Shown: positions 23,414 to 35,194 of the stretch, one piece after another
How the letters are laid out: each line of letters starts with the position of its first letter
How positions within the stretch are numbered: position 1 is the stretch's first letter
Source of the DNA: Bemisia tabaci
Taxonomy: Eukaryota > Arthropoda > Insecta > Hemiptera > Aleyrodidae
NCBI RefSeq assembly: GCF_918797505.1
Contig: NC_092795.1
Span: forward strand, 3,877,434 to 3,941,433
Direction of reading: 5' to 3'
DNA: 64,000 bases
The notes under the pieces: generated by a model
Database searches by the model: none
What the model saw: only the letters and a program-made list of their open reading frames with translations
What the model was told of the DNA's origin: nothing
Position numbers and translations under genes: made by a program

Positions 23414-25055
23414 TTTTTGCAGGCAAAGACCCCCTACGATGTGCAGGCAAGATGGCTGCGTCGCGCGACGGGAACTCAGGGCAGTTCGAGCACTCTCTGC
23501 CCAATACCTACTCTAACTAACTAAACCCATCCTATCGTCTGCCGTCTCCCCACCTTATCCATCCAAATAATCATGTTTCCAATGAATCAGTGAGTTCGGA
23601 AACACTCCAACACGGGTTTTTTTCGATTTTCACTTTTTTACGGTTTAGTAACACTTATGGATAAGTAGAAGCATCTGCACGCAAAAGGATATTTCGAAAT
23701 TGCATTTTCGGAAGTGCTCGAAACGGCGACGGGAAAAGGGAAGAATCGAAGAATTTCATTGGAAATACCAATTTTTGGCCGATCAAGGGAAACGGGCGAC
23801 TAATCCGATGCGGTTTTCTTTTTTCGGTTCAGTATACCTTGTGCCAACAAGTTATATAAATATTCAAGCGTTATTCAGGTCAAAAAATATAAATTTTTCA
23901 GGGCAGACTATGAAAAATCAGTATCTGAAACTTGGTGCGTTAAAGTCTCTAGAGTACTTCTTGCGTCCTTTGGCACCAAAAAAGTTTTTCTTAAACTAAC
24001 TTCTTCGCCCGCTGCGAAGTTTTAGGTGTTTCCTGAAAATTTTTTTTTTCCGAGTTGGTGTATTTTCGAACTCACTGATTCAAATGTCATCTTAGGTACC
24101 TAATGCTATATTTATGCTCCCATATTTCACCCCTTGATGCCTGACTCGTAAAATTCACCACTTTTTGGATCGTTATGTACTTTTGCAGGTATAAGTTATC
24201 AAAAGCAGAAATGTGCAAAGATATTTTTTTAGCAAATTTTTCAAGAAATATGCTAAGTGCCTCGTTACCTTTAACAGGATGTTTCCCAGAAGTTGTACCA
24301 TTGTGCCACAAAAAAAATTTATAAATTTGTGCGAATGCTGAGTTAAATTTTTAGCTTGATGGTTCATCTTCACATGGAAATATTTTTGGTAGAATTACAA
24401 ATTCCACAATGAAAGTCTAGCAACACAGCTAACTTAGCAAAAGCCCTCATATTTCTTGAAGTCAGGAGAGGGTAATATTTCTCCCCCCTCCTCCTAACTA
24501 GTTCCCCCAATGCTCCTGAAAACATCTCTGCTGAGCGCAAAAATCCTCAAACTCATCCCTCATCATCTGGCATCCCCATGGCTCAGATATAAATGAAGCC
24601 CCTCCCCCTCTTATTTTCCATCAAAATTCAAAATGTAAGTAGGTACGTTTAGAATTTGATTTCAATGCCTCAGAACGCTGCGGGGCCCCCACACATAAGC
24701 TTGTGATTTCTCCAGATATGCTAAAGATTTTCCCTCCTTAGGTAATCCTTAAATTATATCAGAAAAATGTCTTGCCAAAGAATTTTGAGAATTGCCCTGG
24801 TTAGTACTTGGTTTGAACTCTTTTAGAAATTTAATCCCGATCAAAAAGGTCAATTCCCTGAGCTGAGCAGTTTAATTTTTCTCCGAGAGTGAAATTTGTG
24901 CTTGGCGCCAATCTGTGTGTGATGTGCAAAGAGTAGAGGAGAGGAGAGAGCAACAGAGTATAATCATGGAGTCCGAGCGAGCTTCATGCACGCTCCACCA
25001 GCTACTCCCGCTCTGTGATCGCCTGCACATCGTAGGGGGTCTTTGCCTGCAAAAA
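23414..25055. repeat. Inverted 35-bp pair 1.6 kb apart
   Basis: 23414-23448 (ttgcaggcaaagaccccct then acgatgtgcaggc) is the exact complement of 25021-25055. The neighbouring gtgaatctctgc... actgacagaaaatcc words at 23190-23400 repeat locally. Frames nearby have no domain. Confidence 0.65.
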
Positions 25056-25075
25056 CGCTCAATCCTGAACACTCG

Positions 25076-26182
25076 ACTCATCCTTGTCGCTTGTCATCTT
25101 TATTTTCAAGTTTTCTTTTAATTATTTTCTTCTGGTTTGCTTCCGCAATTCTGGTAAGTCGCATCAGCCGTCCGCCGTAGAGCCGTTTTGCTTTGGTGAG
25201 ATTTTCATTTTTCATTTAGTTGCCAGTGCCATGATAGTTTGCTTGGTGTTATCATCCTTATCAAGTTGGCCATCTTTGGATTAGTTTCCTATTTTTATTC
25301 TCGCTAGCTCTTATTTCACGCCGATGAGTAGTTACTCCGCCGACCGCCGGAGCTTCTAGCCATGGAGTAAGTTTTAGTATTTGAGCCCGGAGTGAGGTTC
25401 TTTCTCAGCATGTGATCTGCGGTCCTCCCATGGGTAGGCCTCAAAGGTAGGCCAGCTTATCCGCTATCTCTCTTTTCCCTTATCATACTGGTGTCGGGCG
25501 GCTGGGAGGAAAAGCTACAGTCCACTATTCTCCCTATATTATTCTCCCTGAGCGTTGGAGTATTTTCAATAACTTTCTTCGAAAATAAATATTTTCTGAG
25601 AGGAAATTTGGCAATTCGGATGCACATGCAGTGTTTTCCCTTATCACGGCAGCATCCGTAATCAACGCCGAATGAGATATGAGAGTGGGTATTATTAGAC
25701 TCCTCTCAGAATTATACATCATACATATTTATTACGGTGAGTCGGTCGTTCCTATTGCATCGGATCATAATCCTCCAAACCGCTGAATTTTACTTTAATA
25801 TTTTCCGCACTGGTAAGTGACTATAAGTATTAAGAGCTATATTTTCTACTCTAATTATTCAGGAATTTCTTGATAAATAGGAGTACAACTTAATAAAATC
25901 AGAGACTTGCGTAATAGAGTGGGACTGGCCCGCATCTGAGGGCGTAGACCCATGGCTCGTTGAAGCAGCGCGGCGTGATATTTCCTGGTAGGGCATCCCC
26001 TACGTGGAGAGGGATTCAGAACATTTTGGCAAAGCAGCACAAGTTTACGCTATTTTTGGGTTCAAAGTATATTAATCGTACAGAGTAAAAATTTCAAAAT
26101 TGAACGTATTGAAGTAACCGACAGACTTCTGATAATAAAGGAAAACAAAAGATTAAAGCCCCCAGATGCATCCCAGCATCAT
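25076..26182. other. No supported gene
   Basis: Contains a decayed family A end near 25560-25650 (ggaaatttggcaatt, gcacatgcagtg). No other structure or coding evidence was seen. Confidence 0.35.
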
Positions 26183-26437
26183 TACGACGGTGAAACTACC
26201 ACAACACGTATCTCAGTTTGCGACGTTTTAGACTTCCTGTCATACTTTATTTTATACGTGGAAAATCACTCAACGTCAGTTTTTGAAAATTTCCATGATT
26301 TTTTTTCTCAGTGCAAAAAAAGTCTGTGAAAACCTCGAGGAATAAAATTGATTTGTTCTCTGTCAAAAAAATAAAATGGGAGCGGAGATTTTGAAACACC
26401 GCAAACGAGATACGTGGTCTGGTAGTTTCACTGTCGA
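26183..26437. mobile_element. MITE family E, copy 2
   Basis: TIRs cgacggtgaaactacca and tggtagtttcactgtcg. The interior has acacgtatctcagtttgcga / gcaaacgagatacgtgg and cttcctgtcatactttat, matching copy 1. Confidence 0.8.
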
Positions 26438-26635
26438 TTACCTGTTTCCAAAAGAATCGAACCAGTGCTGCGGTTTACACGAGCTTAAAAAGTGGGTCTA
26501 CAAATCCATCCTAAAAAAGAATCAGACAAGAACCTGTTGAAAAAATAAGAAAGAACGAGTATCAACACAGCCGAAGACAGGAAAGACGTATTCGGGCCTC
26601 CTCTTTAACTTTTCTCCCGAATCCGAGCAACACCT

Positions 26636-26975
26636 CATTGCCAGCATAGAGAAAAAAAAGGAGGTGTTTGCATTTCGGGCATCTTGGAATTTTTCATAGA
26701 GTATCTATAGCTTTGATGACGTCATTGGGTACAGTGACGTTTTTATCCTGTCCATTTTCTTGGAAATGGTGTAATTTAAGGGAAAAAGTCATTCTATAAA
26801 AAGTGCTTGAAATTATATAAAGAGTTGATTTAAGTAAAAAAAATCGGACATTATGGTCCGTTTTTACAGCGTCAACATAACCCTCAACGAGCGTCTTGTT
26901 TACATTGATGACGTAGGTGGGTACAAATCCTCAAGATTCAAACACCTCCTTTTTTTTCTCTATGCATTGCCAGCG
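26636..26975. mobile_element. Foldback element, about 340 bp
   Basis: attgccagcatagagaaaaa with aaaggaggtgtttg pairs with caaacacctcctttttttt and ctctatgcattgcc. Inner arms gatgacgtcattgggtac / acgtaggtgggtac and gtgacg / gcgtc also pair. Confidence 0.7.
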
Positions 26976-26984
26976 TATAGCAGA

Positions 26985-27275
26985 GCATTGAGAGCTCGCG
27001 CTTCGCGTCATCGCGCCTTCATTTTTTCGGATGCAGCACGGACGTCCATCAAGTACGAATAGTTGTATCCCTGCGCCGTCGTTAATGCTCATCCTTTTCC
27101 TCGCTTTAATTCCATATTGAGTTTGTTCTTGTTTGTCTTATTATTCGTAATGGTGCTTCAAACTACTAGCACAGGACAGAGCATTGCGAGTTCACTACTC
27201 ACGCCATCGCGTCTTACATTTTTTATATGCAATGTGGACATCCATCTTGCGCGAGTATAGTTATATCGCGTTTAC
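26985..27275 (+). repeat. Duplicated repeat M (two units)
   Basis: The pattern gagc..tcgcg, catcgcgccttcattttt, gcacggacgtccatc then gagtata/gaatagttgtatc occurs at 26985-27070 and again at 27175-27270. Other copies are at 2905-2975 and, inverted, 49840-49930. Confidence 0.55.
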
Positions 27276-27452
27276 ACTTTAGATAACTCTTATTTTGAAT
27301 TTCGAGAGAAATTAAGGTTAAGTTTGCCCGAGATATGCTATGGTATGTGCAAATCAATAGTCATTTTGAAAAGGAAGAAATATGTTTAAAGGTCTCTCAA
27401 GATGTCTATAAGGGGTGTGTATGTCTAAAAATCGAACCGATCATCGCTTCAA

Positions 27453-28103
27453 CCCTGGTAAAAACTGGCAGTAGAATCAGTGTTCCAAAATACCATAGAC
27501 GTACCCGGCTGTAAGATTTCCAATAGCTTCTATAGCCTACACAATTTCTTATAGCCTTTTATAGCCGATGGCGATTAAGCAACAGCCAGAGGATAAAGTG
27601 TATGCTAAACGTTACTAATTACGGATGCTAGGACTTGGTGAGTTTTTGGACCACTGCTCTCTTTTTGGGCCGTAGTATCTTGATTTATTTTGGGAGGAAA
27701 GCTCCATACTTTTGATGGATGCCTGCCATTCCTACTGCATTAGAGCGCCTTCAGTTTCCTATGATACTGTGCAATACCTCTAGTGTGAAATAGTTGCTTC
27801 AAGCGCCGTGGCACGCTACGGTGCGGCAGGCGAGCAGCCAGCGCGAAACGTGCATTGGCGCCTACAAACCTAACAGGGATACTTCACGCGTTGCGCAATG
27901 CGTGAAGTATCCCTGTTAGGTTTGTAGGCGCCAGTGCGTCGCCGCTCCGCTTTGTCTTAGGCTCTAATATTTAATCTGGCGGAGTCAGCGTTATTCAATT
28001 CATGATTTTGAAATGTTTGCACATCCTGTATGGATTATTCTCGTTTCCATTGATGAAAAAAATACGTATTGAAGGAAGATATAACGTGTGTTTTGTAAAT
28101 ATT
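27453..28103 (+). repeat. Large dispersed repeat, copy 1 (same as 63355-64000)
   Basis: More than 600 bp run in parallel with the copy near the right edge: ccctggtaaaa(a/t)tggcag, attacggatgctaggacttg, ttggactaccgctc-type text, the GC-rich cgaaacgtgcattggcgcct block and ggcggagtcagcgttattca. A possible outer inverted end ctatggtattttgaaac at about 28350 complements gttccaaaataccatag at about 27480, which would make an element of about 890 bp. Confidence 0.82.
27857..27932. repeat. Perfect-arm hairpin within the large repeat
   Basis: ggcgcctacaaacctaacag then ggatacttcacgc on one arm, exact complement on the other, loop gttgcgcaat. The arm is about 33 bp. Confidence 0.9.
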
Positions 28104-28660
28104 AAGGTGGTTCCGTATCAAACTTAATGATTTCCAAAGCACACGAATTTCTACACAATTTCTTACAGCCTTTTATAATCGATGGCGAAAAAGCAACAGC
28201 CAGGCGATAAAGTGTAAAGCCCGGCTATAGGAACTATATCCCGGCTGCTTAATTTTTTATCGCTTCGTACAGCCCGGCCGTATGATTTTCTCCGCATTCT
28301 ACAGCCAGCCTTTTTTGTAGGCTTCTTTAGCCATCCATAAGAATTCCTATGGTATTTTGAAACTGAAGGAGGGGTATGATAAAGCGCCTGTATGTCAACA
28401 AAAAGGTCAAAATTTCGCAGAATAGTTTAATAAATAACTGATGCATGAGTACGGATTGCATTCTCAGCGACTTAAAACAAATTTCCTTTTTTAAAGTGTT
28501 GTTTCACAACCTCGAGGAGCTTCGTATGATGTTTCTTTTTTTCAATTTACAGCCCTGCCCCCACTCACCAGCCTCTTCTCGTGTTGGGCTGAATTGGACA
28601 GCATTTCGAAATTAGGAAATACAATTTCTGGTTCATCCATGAAAAGCACTTACCTTCTTT

Positions 28661-28680
28661 TATATTTCTGTTGATTGTAG
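28661..28680 (+). promoter_or_regulatory. 3' splice site before the IFI27-like ATG
   Basis: A pyrimidine-rich stretch ending ttgattgtag directly precedes caaaaATGG. It supports the downstream ATG as the real start, and a non-coding upstream exon that I could not locate. Confidence 0.55.
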
Positions 28681-28685
28681 CAAAA

Positions 28686-28901
28686 ATGGGCTTCCTGACT
28701 TGGGCGGTTGTTTCGGTAGTTGGCGGTGCGGTCGCCATGACTGGAGTGGGCTTACCCATTGCGGGTTTACTAGGATTTTCAGCGGCTGGACCCGTTGCTG
28801 GGTCCTTAGCGGCAGGGGCCCAGGCGTACGTGGGAAACGTCGCAGCTGGCTCAGTCTTTGCAGCAGTTCAAGCATTAGCCATGGCCGCTCCAACGCCTTG
28901 A
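28686..28901 (+). CDS. IFI6/IFI27 (ISG12)-like small hydrophobic protein
   Basis: A 71-residue protein, 216 bp, clearly richer in GC than its surroundings. Residues 8-43 read as VVGGAVA, then a Gly-rich hydrophobic stretch, then LGFSAAGPVAGSLAA. Residues 50-62 are GNVAAGSVFAAVQ. This spacing of VVGG, GF-AAG, AGS-AA and GNVAAGS matches the Ifi-6-16 family (IFI6, IFI27, IFI27L), small membrane proteins linked in vertebrates to mitochondria, apoptosis and interferon response. Two likely membrane segments lie near 7-34 and 48-68. The ATG has a strong context (aaaaATGG) and sits 5 nt after a good acceptor (pyrimidine tract, ttgattgtag at 28671-28680). A donor gtaagc begins at 28906, 4 nt after the stop, so an untranslated 3' exon is possible. 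Function in this host is unknown; assignment is from motif pattern only. Confidence 0.72.
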   Translation: MGFLTWAVVSVVGGAVAMTGVGLPIAGLLGFSAAGPVAGSLAAGAQAYVGNVAAGSVFAAVQALAMAAPTP

Positions 28902-29099
28902 AACGGTAAGCTTTCGATTTGTAACACACAGGACGGTCCAAAAGTCCTGAACCCCCCGCGCCAGCACCAGGCAACTATATATCAGCTCGGAAGTGTTCGG
29001 TGGCTCCCCCTGCAGGTCAGCCATAATGATGGGGGCATCTTGTGCGACCGGTTGCGTCTAATGAAAAAAGAGATCGCAGGAGCTAGCCACTCCTCTTCA

Positions 29100-29520
29100 C
29101 TCGGCGTAGGAGGCCAGGGGGGGCCTGGCCGCCCCCCCCCCCCCCTAGAATTGGAAATAGTATCATCTGCCCCCCCCCCCATAAATTCTGGATGTTGCAA
29201 AAAGACCTTCTTCAACGGTAAGTCTCTGTCGCCGTGGCCCGTGAGAGGATGTCTATAAATAGAAAAACCTGTTGAATGCAACAATTTCAAAGTATTTTAA
29301 CCTTAAAATGTAAAAAACAAGGTGATTTTTAGGCAGAAATTGAAGGAAGATTAGCGCCACAAGTGTCTCGAGATGCGCTCAAGTAGAGTTAAAATTTCAA
29401 AAATTTTCCGGGGGAAGCCCCCCGAAGTCCCCCCCTGAGCTGGGGGGTATTCCAGACTCCCCGGTGGTGGGAGGCCAGGCCCCCCTAGCAAAATGACCTA
29501 GCTACGCCTATGCTCTTCGA
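29100..29520. repeat. C-rich / G-rich low-complexity patch
   Basis: Two C runs (about 29132-29146 and 29171-29181) and ccgggggaagccccccgaag-type DNA. The 29395-29470 part resembles 56865-56935 (aaaattttccgg followed by cccccgga). Confidence 0.6.
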
Positions 29521-29706
29521 TCGGGTAACCCTCAATCTTCAATGTAAAAGTTTCAAGTACACTCAAGCGTATAGCACTGCAGTAGCGGCACGGGAAAACC
29601 GAAAAACCAAGGGGGGACGCTACTTCGATACAAAGCTTCCTTCGCCTTGCTAAGGCGCAGGGGGGCTATTTGAACTCTCCGGAACGCGTGAGGTATCACG
29701 CCTCAA

Positions 29707-30085
29707 TTGAAGGTGTTTCCGAATCTTCTGTGTTAATGAACGAGATTTTCCAATTGGTTTGCATTATATTGTTGATTTGAGTTCCTCTTATTATTTAGAT
29801 AAATTACTCCAGCTTCTTAATTTTTAATTATTCTGCAAAAATTATCAATTTGCGAAATACAATCCTGGCTTTAGCGCCCTTAAACTACTGCCTTAACGGT
29901 TGAAACAGGCGTTTTCTAATATTCTGTGTTACATGACGAGATTTTCCAAATTGTTGTGCATAATATTGTTGATTTGAGTTCCTTTTATTATTTAGTTAAA
30001 TTTCTCCTGCTTCTTAAATATAATTATTCTGCAAAAATTATCCATTTGCGAATTACAATCCTGGCTTTAGCGCCCTTAAACTACG
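29707..30085 (+). repeat. Tandem duplication, unit about 190 bp
   Basis: Both halves contain attctgtgtta-type starts, gagattttcca, tattgttgatttgagttcc, ttattatttag, attctgcaaaaattatc and tcctggctttagcgccctta, about 196 bp apart at the left and about 190 at the right. Confidence 0.85.
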
Positions 30086-31002
30086 GAAGCAAAATCCCAG
30101 CAATTAATTGAAAATGTTTTAAACAGAATTAAAATTGATAGCAGTTTTTTACAAAGATTCCACTGTTTTTTTATGGTAAGATTGTAGTTTTGATGGAAAG
30201 TTTTGCTAAAAATTTTCTAAATGGAATAAACAGGTATTTAAGTGGAGAGGAAGGAGAGAAAAAGAGAATGGAGGGTAGAGAAGAGATAAAACTTGAGGGC
30301 CGAAACTTAGGCCTCCCCTGAGCGACCGTCCCCTTTGGAGCCGGTCTCCGACATTTTCCACCTCTTGGCACCCCCAAGAATGAGGGTCTAGAACCGCCTA
30401 TGGTACCATTTGAACCAAAGCCTCAAAATGTGACTTAATCGGTAAGGCACATCAGTAAAAAATTTTTCAAATGAATATCGCAGCATTCATGAACATCAGT
30501 AATTTAAGACAGTCGAAAAGCTAAGATTCGCCCTCACTTTCACTTAATACCGCATTCAGACACCGGAGTTCGAATATAGTTGCACGCTTGATTTCTGCAT
30601 ACTTAACGATGCGAGCATAAGAACTACATTCATAAAAGTCGGTAAATTAATTGAGACAGGCGAAAACCTAGGTTTTTCTTTCATTTTCGTGGGATACCTA
30701 CAACATTACCGACTCCATTTGTAAGAAATGTTGGGCACTTGGTATCCGCTTTGGTCAGTGTTGATTCATAGTAAAACATTTTCATGCAAAATTCCGTGAC
30801 CATTCAAAAAGGATAAGTAGGTACACAATTTATTCAGCAGTTCCGTAAAAAAAAAAAGAGAAAAAAAATCGCAGGTACCCAATTTTCATCTGAATGTCGT
30901 ACGCGATTATTTCAGTGGTTTTGATAAAACGTGTATTTCACTACAATACTTATTGCGGCGTACCTATATAAGATTTTCCAGGGAAAAATGCTTACTTACA
31001 TA

Positions 31003-31547
31003 ATGGACCACTAGACAAGGTACGAATTTCAGCATTCTGATACATGTTTATTCACAAAAATTTCACGTACAACACGATGAAAATTACCGGAATCAACTCC
31101 TTCCAAAGATATTTAATGATTCTTGGTGCGTGAATTGAAACCACCCGCTCATGAAAACTCAATGCTCTACCTACGTGATTCACATCGCGCGCTAAACGTT
31201 ATCATGAACATTTCTGCGATGAAAAATCTGGCAACCGCAATCTTGACGCTTTGGCTCAGCTATAGCAAATTACTTATAGTTTGAAAAACACTAGGTGTGA
31301 AATGAACATTGCTCGATTGAAAAGCTTGCTGAGACGTTGTAGTGCGCGATTTGACTCACGTAGAGCTTTGAGTTACTTGTGAGCGGGCGGTTCAAATTCC
31401 TCGTAACCAATGTGAAATAAAAATGTTAATCTCTCCGTGAAGACTCGGTTTCAGTCATTGTCGTTGCGCGAATCGTGTTCTACGTGAAATTCTTGTTAAG
31501 AAACGTTTATCAGAATGCTTAAATTCGTACCTTGTCTAGAGGTCCAT
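31003..31547. mobile_element. Foldback family B, copy 2 (complete)
   Basis: atggaccactagacaaggta to taccttgtctagaggtccat with TA on both outer sides. Long imperfect arms (gcgtgaattgaaaccacccg / gcgggcggttcaaattcctc) run almost to the centre. Confidence 0.85.
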
Positions 31548-31943
31548 TACGCATCTTTCACACGAACATCATGAACGTTTATGATTTGAGACAGGCGAAG
31601 ATTTCCCTTCATTTTCGTGTGATAGAGCATGACTAAACACCGGAGAGACCGAAAGGAGAAGAGGAAATGGCTTGGAAAAACTAGAAGGACCACGTCTTTT
31701 TCAGGGTGGAATGACAAAAAATGTGGGAAAAGGGGAGGAAAAGTAAAAAAAGAAAGGAGGAGGAACATAGCCAAGAATACCTTAATATCACTACATAAAG
31801 TAGTAAGTACCTAAAGCTTCAACTAGGTTCTCATTTTTTGGCAGCAACGGAATAGGTAAGCTCGGTGCGACAAAACGGCGAAGTCCCGGTGCAGCAAGGA
31901 AGAGAATCCACAACTAAAGCTCACATGGTCACATGCCCGCGTC

Positions 31944-32175
31944 TCAAAACCATGTCTCCATCGTAGTGTTTCAAAATTTCCGCTCCGATTTTATTTTTTC
32001 GAAATGAACAAGCCAATTTTAAAACGTGAGATTAACCCAGAATATTCTGGTACCTGTCAGAGAGGAAAAATCAGGAGAGTTTTAAAGAAAGTATGTTCAT
32101 TAGTTTCCCAAAAGTATGACAGGAAGTCTGTAAAGTCGCAAACAAAGATACGTGCTTTTGCACTTCGGCCATCAA
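31944..32175. mobile_element. MITE family E, copy 3 (decayed)
   Basis: Contains tttcaaaatttccgctccga and agtatgacaggaagtctgta, then gatacgtgcttttgcacttc. The left TIR is degraded. Confidence 0.6.
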
Positions 32176-33079
32176 AATTCCTTTCAACTTTTGTTGCACT
32201 AGGTACCTACTGCGAATTCTTGGCAAACAGTCCTAAAATTTCATCATAACTTCGTTTGTTTCAGGTATTGCATGCTGTCTGACTGGAAAAGGGAGTATAT
32301 TTTAAATTTCAGCAGATTTTAGTCATGTACCTGCCATCTTCATAAAAATTCTACCTATCTAAAAAAAAATGTTAATATTTCAACTTTATAATTTTGTAAA
32401 TTTATCAGTCAGTACAGGTACTTGAATAAACAAAAATGCTTATTCTGAAAAGTCTCTTGCTTTCATACTTATACTTGTTTCATTTTCATTCCTATCGGAA
32501 ATTTCCTTCCTAAAATTAAGTGCCTACAGAACAACCAAGAACATGAGCTAATGTAGGTTTAAATATCATGCAGCGTCCAGTTGAGTAAGGAAAAAATACT
32601 CCGATTCCTCTTATGCAGATGACGAAATTTTCTCAAATAATTCTGCGGATTATCTGCCGATTTACATAAACAGAAACCAATTGAAGGTGACACTAAATTC
32701 AATTTGATCAGAGCTCTTACTTCATCAAAATATTTTTGACAATCATGATGGGAGCTACAATGGAGAAAAAATTGAGCAAGGAAAAATCCTCCTCTTAAAT
32801 AAGATATTCTCTAACAAAATACTATTTTGCAGCCTTGAAAATGAAAACGTCCTCTTCCTTTCCCTCATTTTATGGAATCTATAAGGAAAACTTTGATGTG
32901 CCAACAATTTAGTTGACTATTTTAGAGCCCTTCATCATAGAGAGAATAAGATTCATGGAGTTGATTCAGATTAAATCTGTCCGTTAAGTATTGAGGACAG
33001 GAAAGATATTTTTGTGTTAATTAAACATAAAATTAATTGTTACACTTCTTTGCTGCAAGATATCAACAATGCAAGTCTG

Positions 33080-33300
33080 CAATCACATATCCCGTCTGCA
33101 GTGTCTGAAAATCGCCGCCTCCATGTCATTTTTTTAAAGGAGAACAAATTGACATCATTCCTTGAAGTTTTTGCAGAATTTTCTTCACACAGATTTAAGG
33201 AATTGCCGTTGAGTAGTTTTCCATTTAAAAAACAAAGTATGACAGGAAGTTTGCGACGTCGCAAACCGAGTTATGTGATTGCCGACTTACACCGTCAATA
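33080..33300. mobile_element. MITE family E, copy 4 (decayed)
   Basis: tgtctgaaaatcgccgcctc, aaagtatgacaggaagtttg and gcgacgtcgcaaaccgagtt match the family interior. The ends are poorly preserved. Confidence 0.55.
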
Positions 33301-34350
33301 TCTATTGGATATGTCAACATATGAATGTACAGAACAATTTTGTTTGGAATCATACATGGTCTGACCGGTGAGGAAAATCATAGAGATTCAAAGGCTGATC
33401 TAGAGAGAGAAAAAAGTGAAAAAGGGAAGAGTTTGAAAAAAAAAATACTTCCTTAAACAAGTTAAATGGGTGAAAACAAAAATTTGCTGCCTTAAAACGT
33501 CAACTGATTTTTTGCCTAATAAATTTTACTCATTTCGATATCTTTACACATACTGTATCTATCTGCACTGGTTTTTAGAAAACGGCTTAAATTTCCTCAT
33601 GAGCCCAAGGATTTGATGCACCTCTTCAAAAATTTAACAGATAGATTCCAGTAGCTTGATGATGTCAATTTTTGCAGACAGTTCTTTGAAAATTTATTTT
33701 CCTTATTGTTCAGATACTTCCTCAAAAAGAAAAAGTAAAAGTAGAAAAGGAGAATGTGAGCAAGACAAAAACAATTATAGTTGAACCATTTATTTTAAAA
33801 TAAGAGATCTTCCTACAGATTGAGAAAAATAGAAATGTTACATTATGATCTTTAATTCTGTGTTAATCTTCTCTTGCTATGAAAAAGATAACTTGACAAA
33901 TGCTGAAATTGTAGATTAAATGACAATTTTATACTGTAGCAATAATTTTTACGCTCACAAGCTCAGGAAAATAACGTGTTCATGTATGGAGCAACTGAAG
34001 GAAAGATGTCTCTTATGTCGGTACAAAATATTTAATGCATCTTGAGTCGTTTAAAAATATGAGAAAACAGTGGATGCTGGTCTGGTGTTGGTGCTAGTAT
34101 TTAGTTTAAGTAAAAAAAAAACAAAGTTATTATTAAAACTAATATGGTAAGTTCTCGAGAACGATAAATGGGAGTACAAGGGAAAAGAAAAGCTTGACAC
34201 ACCCTCACTTTTCATATTCTGTTCAAGATTAATTTTTAGCCTTCCTTACTAATTAATTATTTTCCATAGAAGAAAAATATTAAGATCAAATTGAGAAGAG
34301 AAGCAAGAAAATAAAGACAGCAAATATTTTCACATCATAGGGTTTAAACA

Positions 34351-35194
34351 AATGGACCACTAAACAAGGTGCGAATTGCAGCACACTGATTGGATTGCAT
34401 TTTGCAAAAAGGAACCGCTAGCATTGCAATGTTGATAAGATTGTGCAACTTCTTTTGTCTTGGAGGAAAAACCCGATTATCCATTATAGTTCCTATTTTA
34501 CTCGCTAAAAACTGTAAATTTAAGACATAAATTACCATCTAAATTTCATAGTTTTTCTCGATTTCCGCAATTTCATTGCAAAAGATGAAGTTGCACAATC
34601 TTAGCATCATTGCAATGCTAGTGGTTCCTTTATGCAAAATGCAATCTGATTCATGCTTCCTTAACAAAATTTCACATAGAACACAATTCGCACAACGAAA
34701 TTTACTTGAATTCTCTCCTAACTAAGATGTTTAACGCATTTTGATGTTTGACTTCAATCCTACCAAAAAACAAAAGTTTACGTTAGTCAAATCGTGCACT
34801 AAACGTTACCGCAACAGTCTCTGTGGTATGAAAATGTAGCAACCTCGATTTCATTGCTTTGGCTCGCTGTTGCAAGTTTTAACACTTTGAACAAAATAAG
34901 ACAATGAAGGAGCACTGATCGATTAAAAAACTTGCAAAGACTGTTGTTGTGCGCAAATTGATTCAAGTAGACTGTTGTTTTTCTTGTAAGCTGGGAATTC
35001 AAAATTCCTGGAACTAACGTAAAATAAAAACGTCATTATTGCGTTTAGAAGTTGATTTTGGTAATTTTTACTGCGCGAATGTAACAGTGGAAAACGACTT
35101 AACACTTTTCTACTAGTCCTCCATTATTCCACATGAAACTCAGGTTATGAAACATGTATCAGAATGCTGAAATGCGTACCTTGTCTACTGACCC
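34351..35194. mobile_element. Foldback family B, copy 3, with nested MITE
   Basis: Left aatggaccactaaacaaggt, right cgtaccttgtctactgaccc. The family text is broken after ttgcagcacactg and resumes at cttccttaacaaaatttcac on the other side of a separate hairpin. Confidence 0.75.
34389..34650. mobile_element. Hairpin MITE nested in family B copy 3
   Basis: attggattgcattttgcaaa pairs with tatgcaaaatgcaatctgat. Arms continue through gaaccgctagcattgcaatg and gattgtgcaacttcttttg. A right-end relative lies at 61894-61975. Confidence 0.75.

Noticed and set aside
28565..28974. Minus-strand frames opposite the IFI27-like exon
   Set aside because: Pro/Arg/Gln-rich shadows of the plus-strand coding sequence.
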